Assembly: GCF_023715245.1 (NCBI RefSeq)
Contig: NZ_JAMBNV010000002.1
Location: 372,001-436,000 of the forward strand
DNA length: 64,000 bases
DNA from: Sporosarcina luteola
GTDB taxonomy: Bacteria; Bacillota; Bacilli; Bacillales_A; Planococcaceae
Reading direction: 5' to 3'
The position numbers were made by a program, and so were the translations under genes. The notes beneath the pieces are model-generated. The model saw only the letters and a list, made by a program, of their open reading frames with translations. It made no database searches and was not told the origin of the DNA. How positions within the stretch are numbered: position 1 is the first letter of the stretch; each line of letters starts with the position of its first letter. Below are positions 25,658 to 33,940 of the stretch, piece after piece.

Positions 25658-26447
25658 CGGCAATTCCATCCTCAACGATCGTGATGAATCGCTCTGCCCG
25701 ACTCGCATGATCTGTGAATCCTGTCAGCTGATTGAATATGCCGGAAAGCGATCCTTCTTCACTCAGTTCCTGCAATTCTTCAAAACTTCCATCCGCAACA
25801 ACGGTCCCTTTGACGAGCAGCACAATCCGGTTGCTGATTTTCTCTACGACATCCATAATATGCGAGGAATAAAAGATTGTTTTTCCCTGCGCCGCCAATT
25901 GCGCCAACATTTCACGAATGACCATCATGCTGTTCGCATCCAAGCCGCTTAACGGTTCGTCGAAGAATAATAGATCAGGATTATGCAGCAAGCTCGAAAT
26001 GATGAGCACCTTTTGCCGCATCCCTTTGGAGAAGGAAGAAAGCCGTGTGTGCATCACGTCGCCAAGTTCAAATTCCTCCATAAGCTTCTGCGCTTTCTCT
26101 TCCGCAAATGCACGGTCAAGTCCGTACAATTCCCCCGTGAACGCCAAGTACTCCATCGCCGTCAAGTTATCGTACAGCTCCGCTTGCTCCGGCACATACC
26201 CGATTCTTCTTTTGTAAGATGGGTCTCCCGAAGCGATATCCTCGCCAAAGATTACTACCTGGCCCGTATAATTTTGAATTAAGCCGAGCATGATTTTCAC
26301 CGTCGTGCTTTTCCCCGCACCGTTCGGACCGATATAGCCGATAATCTGCCCCCGTTCAACCTCTAAATTCACGCCATTCAACACACGATGATTTCCGTAC
26401 GTCATCGTGACATTCCGTAAAGATAACACCTTATTTGGTGACTCCAT
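25650..26447 (-). CDS. ABC transporter ATP-binding protein (YthP-like)
   Basis: A 265-residue ATPase with all nucleotide-binding motifs: Walker A GPNGAGKST near residue 40, Q-loop GYVPEQAELY, signature FSKGMRQK near 138, Walker B LLFFDEPLSGLD near 160 and the H-loop SSH. It has the extra C-terminal stretch common in export-type ATPases. A GGGGGTGT site precedes the ATG. It forms a two-gene operon with the overlapping permease gene. Confidence 0.9.
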   Translation of the reverse strand: MESPNKVLSLRNVTMTYGNHRVLNGVNLEVERGQIIGYIGPNGAGKSTTVKIMLGLIQNYTGQVVIFGEDIASGDPSYKRRIGYVPEQAELYDNLTAMEYLAFTGELYGLDRAFAEEKAQKLMEEFELGDVMHTRLSSFSKGMRQKVLIISSLLHNPDLLFFDEPLSGLDANSMMVIREMLAQLAAQGKTIFYSSHIMDVVEKISNRIVLLVKGTVVADGSFEELQELSEEGSLSGIFNQLTGFTDHASRAERFITIVEDGIADA

Positions 26448-26576
26448 ATATACACCCCCACTTGCTTAAGTTTATCATTAATTAACCAGAGAAGTCATAC
26501 CATTCTATGAATTAGAGCTGTTTTGGATTCCACCCAACCGGGTAATGGAAGGGTACTAGATTGAGGAGGTTATTGT

Positions 26577-26828
26577 ATGGCAAAACGTGACCAAGACGAG
26601 TATTTCGAAGATCGCGCTGGAACAGACGATGCGAGATTCCACGTCGTTCCCCTTGATGACGAAGGCTGGGCTGTGAAAAAGGAAGGCAATGATGAACCTG
26701 CCTATACGGCGGGCAACCGGAATGACGCCGTCGATGAAGCCAAACGAATGGCGGAAGAAGCCGGTACGATGGTTTATGTTCATGGAGATGATGGGAAGAT
26801 AGAGGAACAGTTAGAATACGGTGATTAA
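26577..26828 (+). CDS. DUF2188 family protein
   Basis: An 83-residue acidic protein. The segment FHVVPLDDEGWAVKKEGND followed by DAVDEAKRMAEE and a final VYVHGDDGKI fits the DUF2188 family, small beta-alpha proteins that often occur as general-stress or unknown proteins. A GAGGAGG site precedes the ATG, and a terminator follows directly. It is transcribed alone, divergently from the ABC pair. Confidence 0.8.
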   Translation: MAKRDQDEYFEDRAGTDDARFHVVPLDDEGWAVKKEGNDEPAYTAGNRNDAVDEAKRMAEEAGTMVYVHGDDGKIEEQLEYGD

Positions 26829-26835
26829 CAACGAA

Positions 26836-26868
26836 ACGGCAACGCCTTGTGCGCTGCCGTATTTTATT
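26836..26868 (+). terminator. Terminator of the DUF2188 gene
   Basis: ACGGCAACGC pairs with GCGCTGCCGT (one mismatch), loop CTTGT, tail ATTTTATTT. Confidence 0.8.
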
Positions 26869-26993
26869 TCATTCAATAAAAACCGTTTTGCACCTTGGGA
26901 TACCATATTACTGGAATGCCAAATGATTCACTTACAAATTACGCCTGACTATCATCTTTGAAAGGCACTGGAATTATGTGATTTTCGGGGAGA

Positions 26994-27127
26994 TTAAAGT
27001 CCCAAAACGACGATAACTTTTGAGAAGTGACCGATAACTTCTTACAACTGACCGATAACTGCCAGGAAATGAACGATAACTCGGTGAAATTGATCGATAA
27101 CCTAAAGGAAATGATTGATAACTTTTC
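26994..27127 (+). repeat. Family A array 3 (head + 5 units, 21 bp)
   Basis: Head TTAAAGTCCCAAAACGACGATAAC (core at 27011) followed by CGATAAC cores at 27032, 27053, 27074, 27095 and 27116 (the last reads TGATAAC). Period exactly 21 bp. It lies between two codirectional genes, upstream of the NERD gene, whose promoter would have to be within or just after it. Longest motif quoted in two parts: TTAAAGTCCC then AAAACGACGATAAC. Confidence 0.9.
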
Positions 27128-27206
27128 AGCAGCACTAACTATAGCGAGTTTTCAGACTCTTATGGTAGAATAGATGTTACAAGACAATAATGGAGGCGGT
27201 ATTTCA

Positions 27207-28202
27207 TTGATCATGAAGGAAAAAGAAATCTCTTTAAAGGCAATCGGGCTTGAGGCCTTGCTACGTAGGCTGCCGGAGCATCACCCGCGCTACGCGGACA
27301 TCGAGAACGAGCTGAGGAAGACTCGGGCAGGCGAAAATGGTGAAAGAATACTAGCAAATGTCTTTCAGCAATATCAGTTCCCTTTTAAGCATTACATTTT
27401 CCATGACGTGAACTTGCAATCCACAGGCAAATTCCAAATCGATACACTTTTTCTTTGTCAACAAGGTGCCGTCATTTTGGAAGTGAAAAATATTGCCGGC
27501 CGAATCAGTTTTCCAGAAGAGTACAATCAACTGACGCGCACCCTTGAAAACGGACAAATTGATGCATTTGAATGTCCATCTGTCCAGCTGGAGCGGAATA
27601 AGATGCTGTTAGAAGATTGGTTTCACGCGCACCACATGCCTATCCCCATTTATCAGGCAGCGGTTTTCCCCAGACCGCATCAGCAATTCGAAAACCTTCG
27701 TAAAGATCTGACTCTCCTTTTTCCTCTTGAGATCCCTGTTTTTCTCCGCAGACTCAATTCATTTCACCCTTCAATTGATTTACCCGGACTTGCAGACATT
27801 GCAAATAAGATAACTGATGCCCACCGTGAATTTGATCCGTTTCCATTATCAGACCGATTTGGAATCCAGCCAACCGAAGTTATATCGGGAGTCCGCTGTG
27901 TTGAATGCGGCCGGTTTGGCATGGAATCAATTTACAACGGATGGGGCTGTCCTAACCGCGGCAATATAGACCCGCATGCCCATGTTCAAGCGATGTTGGA
28001 TTACTTTATGTTAGTGGATTTACGTATTTCAAATAAAGAATGTAGGCGCTTTTTACATCTAGATAACGTCCAGAAAGCTAAACGGATTTTAGGGCAGCTT
28101 GGAATACCTTTTGAAGGGGAGAAAAGGGGAAGATATTATGTGGCGGACCTTAAAGTGATTAGAGAGCTTCATGATTCAAATAATCCAAAAGTCCCAAAGT
28201 GA
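27207..28202 (+). CDS. NERD-domain nuclease-like protein
   Basis: A 331-residue protein. An N-terminal NERD domain (about 35-150) shows the nuclease-like core GENGERILANVF, KFQIDTLFLCQQGAVILEVKN with the D-X(n)-E-X-K catalytic pattern. A C-terminal part has a zinc-ribbon-like C-X2-C ... C segment (VRCVECGRFGMES ... GWGCPNRG). Probable role in DNA processing, not proven. TTG 27207 is the best start (TGGAGGCGG ten bases before); ATG 27213 is possible. The last codons and the stop come from the head of family A array 4, so the array now forms the gene's 3' end. Confidence 0.75.
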   Translation: MIMKEKEISLKAIGLEALLRRLPEHHPRYADIENELRKTRAGENGERILANVFQQYQFPFKHYIFHDVNLQSTGKFQIDTLFLCQQGAVILEVKNIAGRISFPEEYNQLTRTLENGQIDAFECPSVQLERNKMLLEDWFHAHHMPIPIYQAAVFPRPHQQFENLRKDLTLLFPLEIPVFLRRLNSFHPSIDLPGLADIANKITDAHREFDPFPLSDRFGIQPTEVISGVRCVECGRFGMESIYNGWGCPNRGNIDPHAHVQAMLDYFMLVDLRISNKECRRFLHLDNVQKAKRILGQLGIPFEGEKRGRYYVADLKVIRELHDSNNPKVPK

Positions 28203-28319
28203 CAATAACTCTTGGGAAATGATCGATAAGTTTCGGGAAATAAACGATAACTCCGTTGAATTGATCGATAACTCATAGGAAATGATTGATATCCGCCGGG
28301 AAATAATCGATAACTCCCC
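28187..28319 (+). repeat. Family A array 4 (head + 5 units, 21 bp)
   Basis: Head AAAGTCCCAAAGTGACAATAAC (core at 28203) and cores at 28224, 28245, 28266, 28287 and 28308, all 21 bp apart. It overlaps the end of the NERD gene and fills the convergent gap up to a terminator. Confidence 0.9.
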
Positions 28320-28325
28320 GATGAC

Positions 28326-28363
28326 GCGAAAAACCGCCTCAGTCAATCGACTGAAGCGGTTTC
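28326..28363. terminator. Terminator, 14-bp stem
   Basis: AAACCGCCTCAGTC pairs with GACTGAAGCGGTTT (one G-T pair), loop AATC. On the minus strand it is followed by TTCGCG; it serves the membrane-anchored protein gene and possibly the NERD gene. Confidence 0.8.
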
Positions 28364-28789
28364 TCACTTGAATAACTCTTTATAAGCCAACGCTTTCAAC
28401 GCTAGCATCTCTTCATCCGTCAACCGACTTTCGATTTTATTGAGCAGTGCCTGTTGCTCCGATGCAGTCATGCCTTGCCGTGCTTGAATTTGTATGTCGT
28501 TGATTTCACCTAGATCGAATTTCTTCAACAGGACCCTCGTCGCTTCCTCTTTTGTTTGGAAAGGAAGTTTCGACGCGTCTACATTCTTCCCTTCTTCGAT
28601 GAACGCACGGAGTTCCGGGTCTCTTTGAACTTCCTGTCTAATGGCCTCCATCTGACCGCTCGATTCCAGTTCTGCCGCCACTTGGCCCATCACTTCGTCG
28701 GCGATGAATTTTGTTCCGAAATGGTAGACACCGAAGCCGATAACAACAAGTATGACGGCGATGCTTAGTAAAATCTTGATTGCTCTCAA
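28364..28789 (-). CDS. Membrane-anchored protein of unknown function
   Basis: A 141-residue protein with one N-terminal transmembrane helix (about 3-22) and a charged, mainly helical domain outside or inside the membrane (EELESSGQMEAIRQEVQRD, then MTASEQQALLNKIESRL). No family recognised. TTG 28789 is chosen, since AAAAGGAG lies eight bases before it; the upstream ATG overlaps the neighbour's 3' spacer. It follows the SNF2 helicase gene in the same direction with a 52-bp gap and may be cotranscribed with it. Confidence 0.6.
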   Translation of the reverse strand: MRAIKILLSIAVILVVIGFGVYHFGTKFIADEVMGQVAAELESSGQMEAIRQEVQRDPELRAFIEEGKNVDASKLPFQTKEEATRVLLKKFDLGEINDIQIQARQGMTASEQQALLNKIESRLTDEEMLALKALAYKELFK

Positions 28790-28841
28790 TTGATCCGCTC
28801 CTTTTCCAGTAGTATCCACTGCCCTTGCAGCAACTATACTT

Positions 28842-31800
28842 CTATATTTCCAGCAACTCCCGGATGTCGTCCTCAGTCAATGTAGTATTAGCAGCATCCT
28901 TAGAATCAATGATCTCCTCGATCAGATTCCTCTTCTTCTCCTGCAACTCATTCATTTTATCCTCAATCGTGCCACGCGCGACGAGCTTGATGACATGGAC
29001 GGTTTGCTGTTGACCCATGCGGTGGGCACGGTCCGTGGCTTGCTCTTCCACCGCGGGATTCCACCAAAGATCGTACAAGATGACGGTGTCGGCCCCCGTT
29101 AAATTCAAGCCCGCCCCGCCCGCTTTCAATGAAATGAGAAAAACATCGCGCTCTCCTGCATTGAATCGATTGCATAATTCCAGTCGTTCCTCGGAAGGTG
29201 TTTGGCCATCCAAATAGAAAAACGGAGTACCTTTCATTGCAAGTTCCTTGCCGATAATGCCAAGCATCTTCGTAAATTGTGAAAAGATCAGCACTCTTCT
29301 CCCAGCCTGCTTCGATTCCTGAATCAGCTGCTTCAACTGCTCGAACTTCGCGGAACTGCCCTGGTAGCCGTCAACAAACAACGCCGGATGGCAACAGATT
29401 TGCCGCAACCTCGTCAAACCGGCGAGAATTTTGATTTTATTCCTTCGGATCGTGTCCTTATCCAAATGCTTTAACGTGTCGTGGCGCAGCTTTGCCAAAT
29501 AGGCGGCATACAGCTTCTTCTGTTCGGGAAGCAACTCCGCGGATTCCATCGATTCGACTTTTGCCGGCAGCTCTCCGAGGACATCTTCCTTCATCCGTCT
29601 CAGCAAAAATGGTCGTACTCGGCGGGATATCGCTTTCGGCGTAAGTTCACTATATTCCTGCAATCCCATGAACAGTTCAGGGAATACGACGTGATAGATG
29701 GACCAAAGTTCCTCCTCCGAATTTTCGATAGGCGTTCCGGTCAGCGCGAAACAGGTGTCTGCATGCAATCTTTTCACAGCCCGTGCCGTTTGCGTAAACG
29801 GGTTTTTGAATGCTTGCGCCTCGTCGAAAAAGATCGTCAGGAAGTCTTGTTTCTCATACCACTGAATATCCCGGCGAATCAAAGGATAAGACGTGATCAA
29901 CACATCCTTGTCCTCCACATCACTTTGCCGCTCTGCCCTCTCCTTTCTTGACCCGTCTATGACGATGGCATTTATTTCAGGCGCAAATTTCCGGAATTCG
30001 CTCAACCAGTTATAGGTTAATGAAGAGGGGCAGACGATTAAGACTTGCCGTTTCTTCTCGCGGATGTCAGGAAGCATAGACAGGATGAATGCAATGCTCT
30101 GCAACGTCTTACCGAGCCCCATATCGTCTGCAAGTATGCCCCCGACGCCGAATTCAGCAATCGTTTTCATCCATTGAAAACCTGTTTTTTGATAATCGCG
30201 CAATACCGTTTCCAACGACGGTGGCACTTCCGCGTAATCGCCGGGATTCAGTAGACGTTCAAAAAACTGGCGAGCAGATTCCTCAACGGAAAACATCTCA
30301 TCATTACCGACTGAATCCAAAAATCGGATGCCACGCACCATCGGAACGTTCAATCCCTTTTCGAGGGTCTCGATGTCTTCCGGAATTTCATTCAAAAACC
30401 GTTGGATTTCTTCAAACTCCTTCGTTTCTAATGAAAGAAGGGAGCCATTCCGCAAACGGTAATACTTCTGTTTTTCCTCCAGCGCTTCAAGGATTTCACG
30501 TATTTGCTTATCGGGTATGCCGTCCATCTCAAATTTGAATTCTAGCCAATTCGTCCGGTCCTCGTGCGCTTTCACCCGGATGCGCGGTTTGGCATTCCCC
30601 CTGAAAACCCGGTTCCTGATTGCTGTCGTCGCATACACTTGGACGAACTTCTGAAGTTTCGGGAGGATGTGATGAAGAAATTCATATTCCAATTCCTCAT
30701 TGTGCAATAAATACCCTTCATCCGTTGTAGCGAATGAGCTGTCTTCCATTAAACGGAGGATGGCCTCTTCCTTATCAAGGTCGCGGACCAATACGGATCC
30801 CGCCGGCAAATCCTTCTCCGTAACAGGATTCAGGACGATCTGGTCATATTGGAATTCGAGGCTTGCAAGCAATCGGTTGTTTACCCGATCGATGTACAGC
30901 TTTGCCTTCAAAGGAGATTTTACGAGCTGGTCCATTACCGTTTCATCGAGTTGGACTTCGCCGATTCTCCTCAGTCCAGGTACTACCTTTTCGATGAAGA
31001 ATCCGATTTGCTCATTGGAGATGGGCAGCTGGCGTGTGCCTGACGTCTCGATCATTTTTTGCAGATCGGCGAGCCGCTTGCAATCCTCATTGCTCAGCTG
31101 GAATAATTGCCCATCGCAAAGGACAAGCTTGTAAGCCTCCAATACGTGCACATGGTTCAACCCATCAATTGTGAGAACATGCCCGGTTTCCTGCTTTTTT
31201 TCGAAATGAAAATGGACGGGCAATGTCGCTTCCACTATGTGAAAGCTCGTTATTCTGCCGCCAATTTCCAGTTGTACGTCGCTTGCTTGAGTTATAACCT
31301 TCAGTAACCTTTCCCACGAGGATGGCGGGATTAGCAATGTAGCGGGGCTCACTGAACCGTGCCGGAAAACCCTATCTTCATTATGAATACCGATAAGTTG
31401 CTGGAGAACAGCATCAGCTTCCCTGTTGAAGCAATGCAGTTGGGAATCAAAAGTGAATGTACGTTTCAGTGTGCTTGGCCGTCTTTCATTCACATCCTCC
31501 AAAAACTGCCGGATGTCCTCCACATGAATTCCTGCAACAGCCAACTCCATGCCAAGCATTTGCTGTTTCCCCGCAACAACGGGCTTAAACGTAAAAGCGA
31601 GCTCCACCACTTCCCTATTTTCGAAATGAAGCTGATGTCCGCTAGCTCTTGGTTTGTCATTGAAAAGGGAAAGCATTCCTTCCGCCAAATCCGGCGCTAT
31701 CTCACGCTTGCGTTCCATCATGGCTATCAAAACAGCCGCTACGTGCTGGCATTTGAATTTATAGTAAGGCAGAACCGGACAGCTGCACTCCGATTGAAGT

Positions 31801-31982
31801 TTTTCACCCGATAGATCGATGGTGACGTGGAAGTTTTCCTTCCCTGCCACAATCGCTTCGCAATATGTGTTGCTATATTGTGTAAACGTCACTTTCCCTG
31901 CACGGTTAAACATCTCGCCCCGTTTGAATGAGACGGAGCCGCACAGCTCCATGATCCTATTTTGTGTTATATGGGTGCTCAA
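28842..31982 (-). CDS. SNF2-family helicase with SWIM zinc finger
   Basis: A 1046-residue ATP-dependent DNA translocase. An N-terminal SWIM zinc finger (C-X-C-X(n)-C-X-H in CSCPVLPYYKFKCQHV, near residue 66) is followed by a long variable region, then the SNF2 ATPase: DDMGLGKTLQS (Walker A, near 617), FFDEAQAFKN (Walker B, DEAQ, near 719), LTGTPIEN, and a helicase C half with ILFSQF-like IFSQFTKML, SLKAGGAGLNLT and DRAHRMGQ. Length and order match the bacterial SWI/SNF proteins such as YwqA of Bacillus. The start is TTG 31982 after GAAAGGAGA. Probably acts on DNA-bound complexes. Confidence 0.9.
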   Translation of the reverse strand: MSTHITQNRIMELCGSVSFKRGEMFNRAGKVTFTQYSNTYCEAIVAGKENFHVTIDLSGEKLQSECSCPVLPYYKFKCQHVAAVLIAMMERKREIAPDLAEGMLSLFNDKPRASGHQLHFENREVVELAFTFKPVVAGKQQMLGMELAVAGIHVEDIRQFLEDVNERRPSTLKRTFTFDSQLHCFNREADAVLQQLIGIHNEDRVFRHGSVSPATLLIPPSSWERLLKVITQASDVQLEIGGRITSFHIVEATLPVHFHFEKKQETGHVLTIDGLNHVHVLEAYKLVLCDGQLFQLSNEDCKRLADLQKMIETSGTRQLPISNEQIGFFIEKVVPGLRRIGEVQLDETVMDQLVKSPLKAKLYIDRVNNRLLASLEFQYDQIVLNPVTEKDLPAGSVLVRDLDKEEAILRLMEDSSFATTDEGYLLHNEELEYEFLHHILPKLQKFVQVYATTAIRNRVFRGNAKPRIRVKAHEDRTNWLEFKFEMDGIPDKQIREILEALEEKQKYYRLRNGSLLSLETKEFEEIQRFLNEIPEDIETLEKGLNVPMVRGIRFLDSVGNDEMFSVEESARQFFERLLNPGDYAEVPPSLETVLRDYQKTGFQWMKTIAEFGVGGILADDMGLGKTLQSIAFILSMLPDIREKKRQVLIVCPSSLTYNWLSEFRKFAPEINAIVIDGSRKERAERQSDVEDKDVLITSYPLIRRDIQWYEKQDFLTIFFDEAQAFKNPFTQTARAVKRLHADTCFALTGTPIENSEEELWSIYHVVFPELFMGLQEYSELTPKAISRRVRPFLLRRMKEDVLGELPAKVESMESAELLPEQKKLYAAYLAKLRHDTLKHLDKDTIRRNKIKILAGLTRLRQICCHPALFVDGYQGSSAKFEQLKQLIQESKQAGRRVLIFSQFTKMLGIIGKELAMKGTPFFYLDGQTPSEERLELCNRFNAGERDVFLISLKAGGAGLNLTGADTVILYDLWWNPAVEEQATDRAHRMGQQQTVHVIKLVARGTIEDKMNELQEKKRNLIEEIIDSKDAANTTLTEDDIRELLEI

Positions 31983-32064
31983 ATCAGCTTGTCTCCTTTC
32001 GGGGATTAATCACCTGCACAGGCGCTTTGCATATACTATCTTATCACTCAGAGGAGGTGTTTGA

Positions 32065-33282
32065 TTGTTTTATTATGGCTATATGGCGCCTTCAATGATG
32101 CCTATGAACCAGTTTGCACAACTCGGCCCTGATGAAAGAGAGCGTCAAGCAAGCGTTCAGCAGATTTTGCAGAAAATCAGAAGGGAAAATTATGACCTGT
32201 ACCGGGAACTCGACCGGTACGGCATGAATCAGGTCATCACCAATTATGTATTCACGCTCGTCATCGGAGCCACAATCAATGCGTCAACTGCGAACCAAAC
32301 CGCTGAACAAATCTATCGGCAGTTTCAGCAGCAATACCCTTGGATGAATCTATTCTTCCGCCAATTCAATATCCCTCAAAACGTTATTGACCGTATCTTG
32401 TTGCGGGTGATTCAACTGACTCTGGATGAAATCCGCGGAGGCCAACCAGGACCTGGACCCGGGCCCGGCCAAGGTTGGATCGGTTGGGAGGACTTGGGTG
32501 GTGTCTTGACATCCGCTCCGGGAGTATCTTCTTGGCAGCCGAATCGATTGGATGTGTTTGTCCGCGGAACGGACCAAGCCCTTTACCATAAATGGTGGGA
32601 TGGACGGCAATGGAATGATTGGGAAAGCCTTGGCGGTGTGTTAACTTCAGCTCCTGCAGCTGTGTCTTGGGGACCGAACCGTATTGATGTGTTCGTAAGA
32701 GGAACAGACAATTCCCTTTATCATAAATGGTGGGACGGACGGCAATGGAATGATTGGGAAAGTCTTGGCGGTGTGCTTACGAGCGACCCGGCTGCATCAT
32801 CTCGCCGGCCCAATCAATTGGATGTCTTCGTAAGAGGAAGTGACAATGCACTATACAAAAAGACGTGGAACGGATCTCGTTGGGAAGAATGGGAGAATCT
32901 CGGCGGCAATTTGACTTCGGAACCGGCTGCCGTATCATGGGGACCGAACCGGATTGACGTATTCGCTCGGGGACAAAACCAAGACTTGATCCATAAATGG
33001 TGGAACGGATCTTCTTGGAGCAACTGGGAAAGCCTTGGCGGAATCCTAGTCGGCGGACCAACCGTCTCCTCCAAGCAACCGAACCGCCTGCAAGTATTTG
33101 TAAGGGGGACGGATAACGGCTTGTACCTGTTGGAGTGGAACGGCACACGTTGGTCCGACTGGCAAAATCTCGGCGGATCGCTCACCTCGAGGCCTTCAGC
33201 TGTATCATGGGGACCGAACCGGACGGACGTATTCGCAAGAGGGCAAAATCAAAACCTGATTCATTTATATCAAAACAGATAG
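32065..33282 (+). CDS. Beta-propeller lectin-like protein with unknown N-terminal domain
   Basis: A 405-residue protein. Residues 1-130 form a helical domain ([20 protein letters not shown]) that I do not recognise, then a PGPGPGPG hinge, then six 45-residue repeats of the PLL/tectonin-like kind: W-x-x-LGG-x-LTS-x-P, PNR-DVFx[10 protein letters not shown]. Such repeats build beta propellers that bind sugars such as fucose. Odd repeats carry [16 protein letters not shown], even ones [14 protein letters not shown], so the array grew by copying pairs. No signal peptide. The start is TTG 32065 after GAGGAGG. It is divergent from the SNF2 gene. Confidence 0.8.
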   Translation: MFYYGYMAPSMMPMNQFAQLGPDERERQASVQQILQKIRRENYDLYRELDRYGMNQVITNYVFTLVIGATINASTANQTAEQIYRQFQQQYPWMNLFFRQFNIPQNVIDRILLRVIQLTLDEIRGGQPGPGPGPGQGWIGWEDLGGVLTSAPGVSSWQPNRLDVFVRGTDQALYHKWWDGRQWNDWESLGGVLTSAPAAVSWGPNRIDVFVRGTDNSLYHKWWDGRQWNDWESLGGVLTSDPAASSRRPNQLDVFVRGSDNALYKKTWNGSRWEEWENLGGNLTSEPAAVSWGPNRIDVFARGQNQDLIHKWWNGSSWSNWESLGGILVGGPTVSSKQPNRLQVFVRGTDNGLYLLEWNGTRWSDWQNLGGSLTSRPSAVSWGPNRTDVFARGQNQNLIHLYQNR

Positions 33283-33285
33283 ACA

Positions 33286-33324
33286 ATCAGCCACTGAAAA
33301 CATTTCGTCTTCAGTGGCTCTTCC
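33286..33324 (+). terminator. Terminator of the lectin-like gene
   Basis: AGCCACTGAA pairs with TTCAGTGGCT around an 11-nt loop; the tail CTTCCTGT is poor in T. Confidence 0.6.
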
Positions 33325-33369
33325 TGTGGTTCTCGATAAAGATACTCACAAGTCATGTTTCTTCCTATA

Positions 33370-33555
33370 CTAACGCCAATTTTCCGAAATAATGGCTTTG
33401 GTCTCTGTTGTAGTGAGCCTCGTCACCAAGGCGATTTTTTCTGTGGAGAAAGCCAAGCCATGCATTGTCAGCACTGTGGAAACCTTCTCTTGCCAGATGC
33501 CTTGATTTAACCCTTTCAAGCGCGCTTCCTCCAATTCCTCTACCCGATTTTGCAT
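33370..33555 (-). CDS. Small protein resembling the tail of Rpn/PD-(D/E)XK transposase-like proteins
   Basis: A 61-residue protein starting at the ATG that follows AAAGGAGGGAG. The sequence VEELEEARLKGLNQGIWQEK with a short helix-turn-helix-like end (TRLTTTETKAIISEN) resembles the C-terminal tail of Rpn-type recombination-promoting nucleases, without their catalytic domain. Either a stand-alone small protein or the preserved end of a lost gene; the good ribosome-binding site favours the first. Nothing of note is seen in 33573-33690. Confidence 0.5.
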   Translation of the reverse strand: MQNRVEELEEARLKGLNQGIWQEKVSTVLTMHGLAFSTEKIALVTRLTTTETKAIISENWR

Positions 33556-33691
33556 ATGACTCCCTCCTTTCAATTAAATTATATTATATTTCCCTTTTAC
33601 TTCCTTTTCAACAAAAAACCTTCCACCTCCTTCCAACAATATAAAACAAACGTTCCTATTAATCAATGAAATAGCTTTTATAGTCATGAAT

Positions 33692-33728
33692 AGAAAAAAG
33701 CAGGGACACGTCGAGATGTGTCCCTGCC
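33692..33728 (-). terminator. Terminator of the 58-residue protein gene
   Basis: GCAGGGACAC pairs with GTGTCCCTGC; on the minus strand it is followed by TTTTTTCT. Confidence 0.85.
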
Positions 33729-33742
33729 TATTTATCGTCGCT

Positions 33743-33919
33743 TCAAAGTTCCTGGTAATCTTTCATGAACCTGCCGCTTTCCTTCACTTCGGAGTGATAC
33801 AGTGCCTTCAATGCAAAACTCTTTTCCAGCTCATGTTCCTTCATGATCTGCTTCAACCGCTGCGTCAATTCCGAATTGTTTTTCACAAGCAGTTCCATTT
33901 TCGATTTCGAATATTGCAT
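33743..33919 (-). CDS. Small helical protein, 58 residues
   Basis: Reads from ATG 33919 with AAGGAGG nine bases upstream to TGA, and is followed by a good terminator. The product is charged and probably all-helical (SELTQRLKQIMKEHELEKSF, then YHSEVKESGRFMKDYQEL). Family unknown. It lies 21 bp after the diguanylate cyclase gene in the same direction and may be its operon partner. Confidence 0.65.
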   Translation of the reverse strand: MQYSKSKMELLVKNNSELTQRLKQIMKEHELEKSFALKALYHSEVKESGRFMKDYQEL

Positions 33920-33940
33920 GATTATGTCCTCCTTGGGCTT

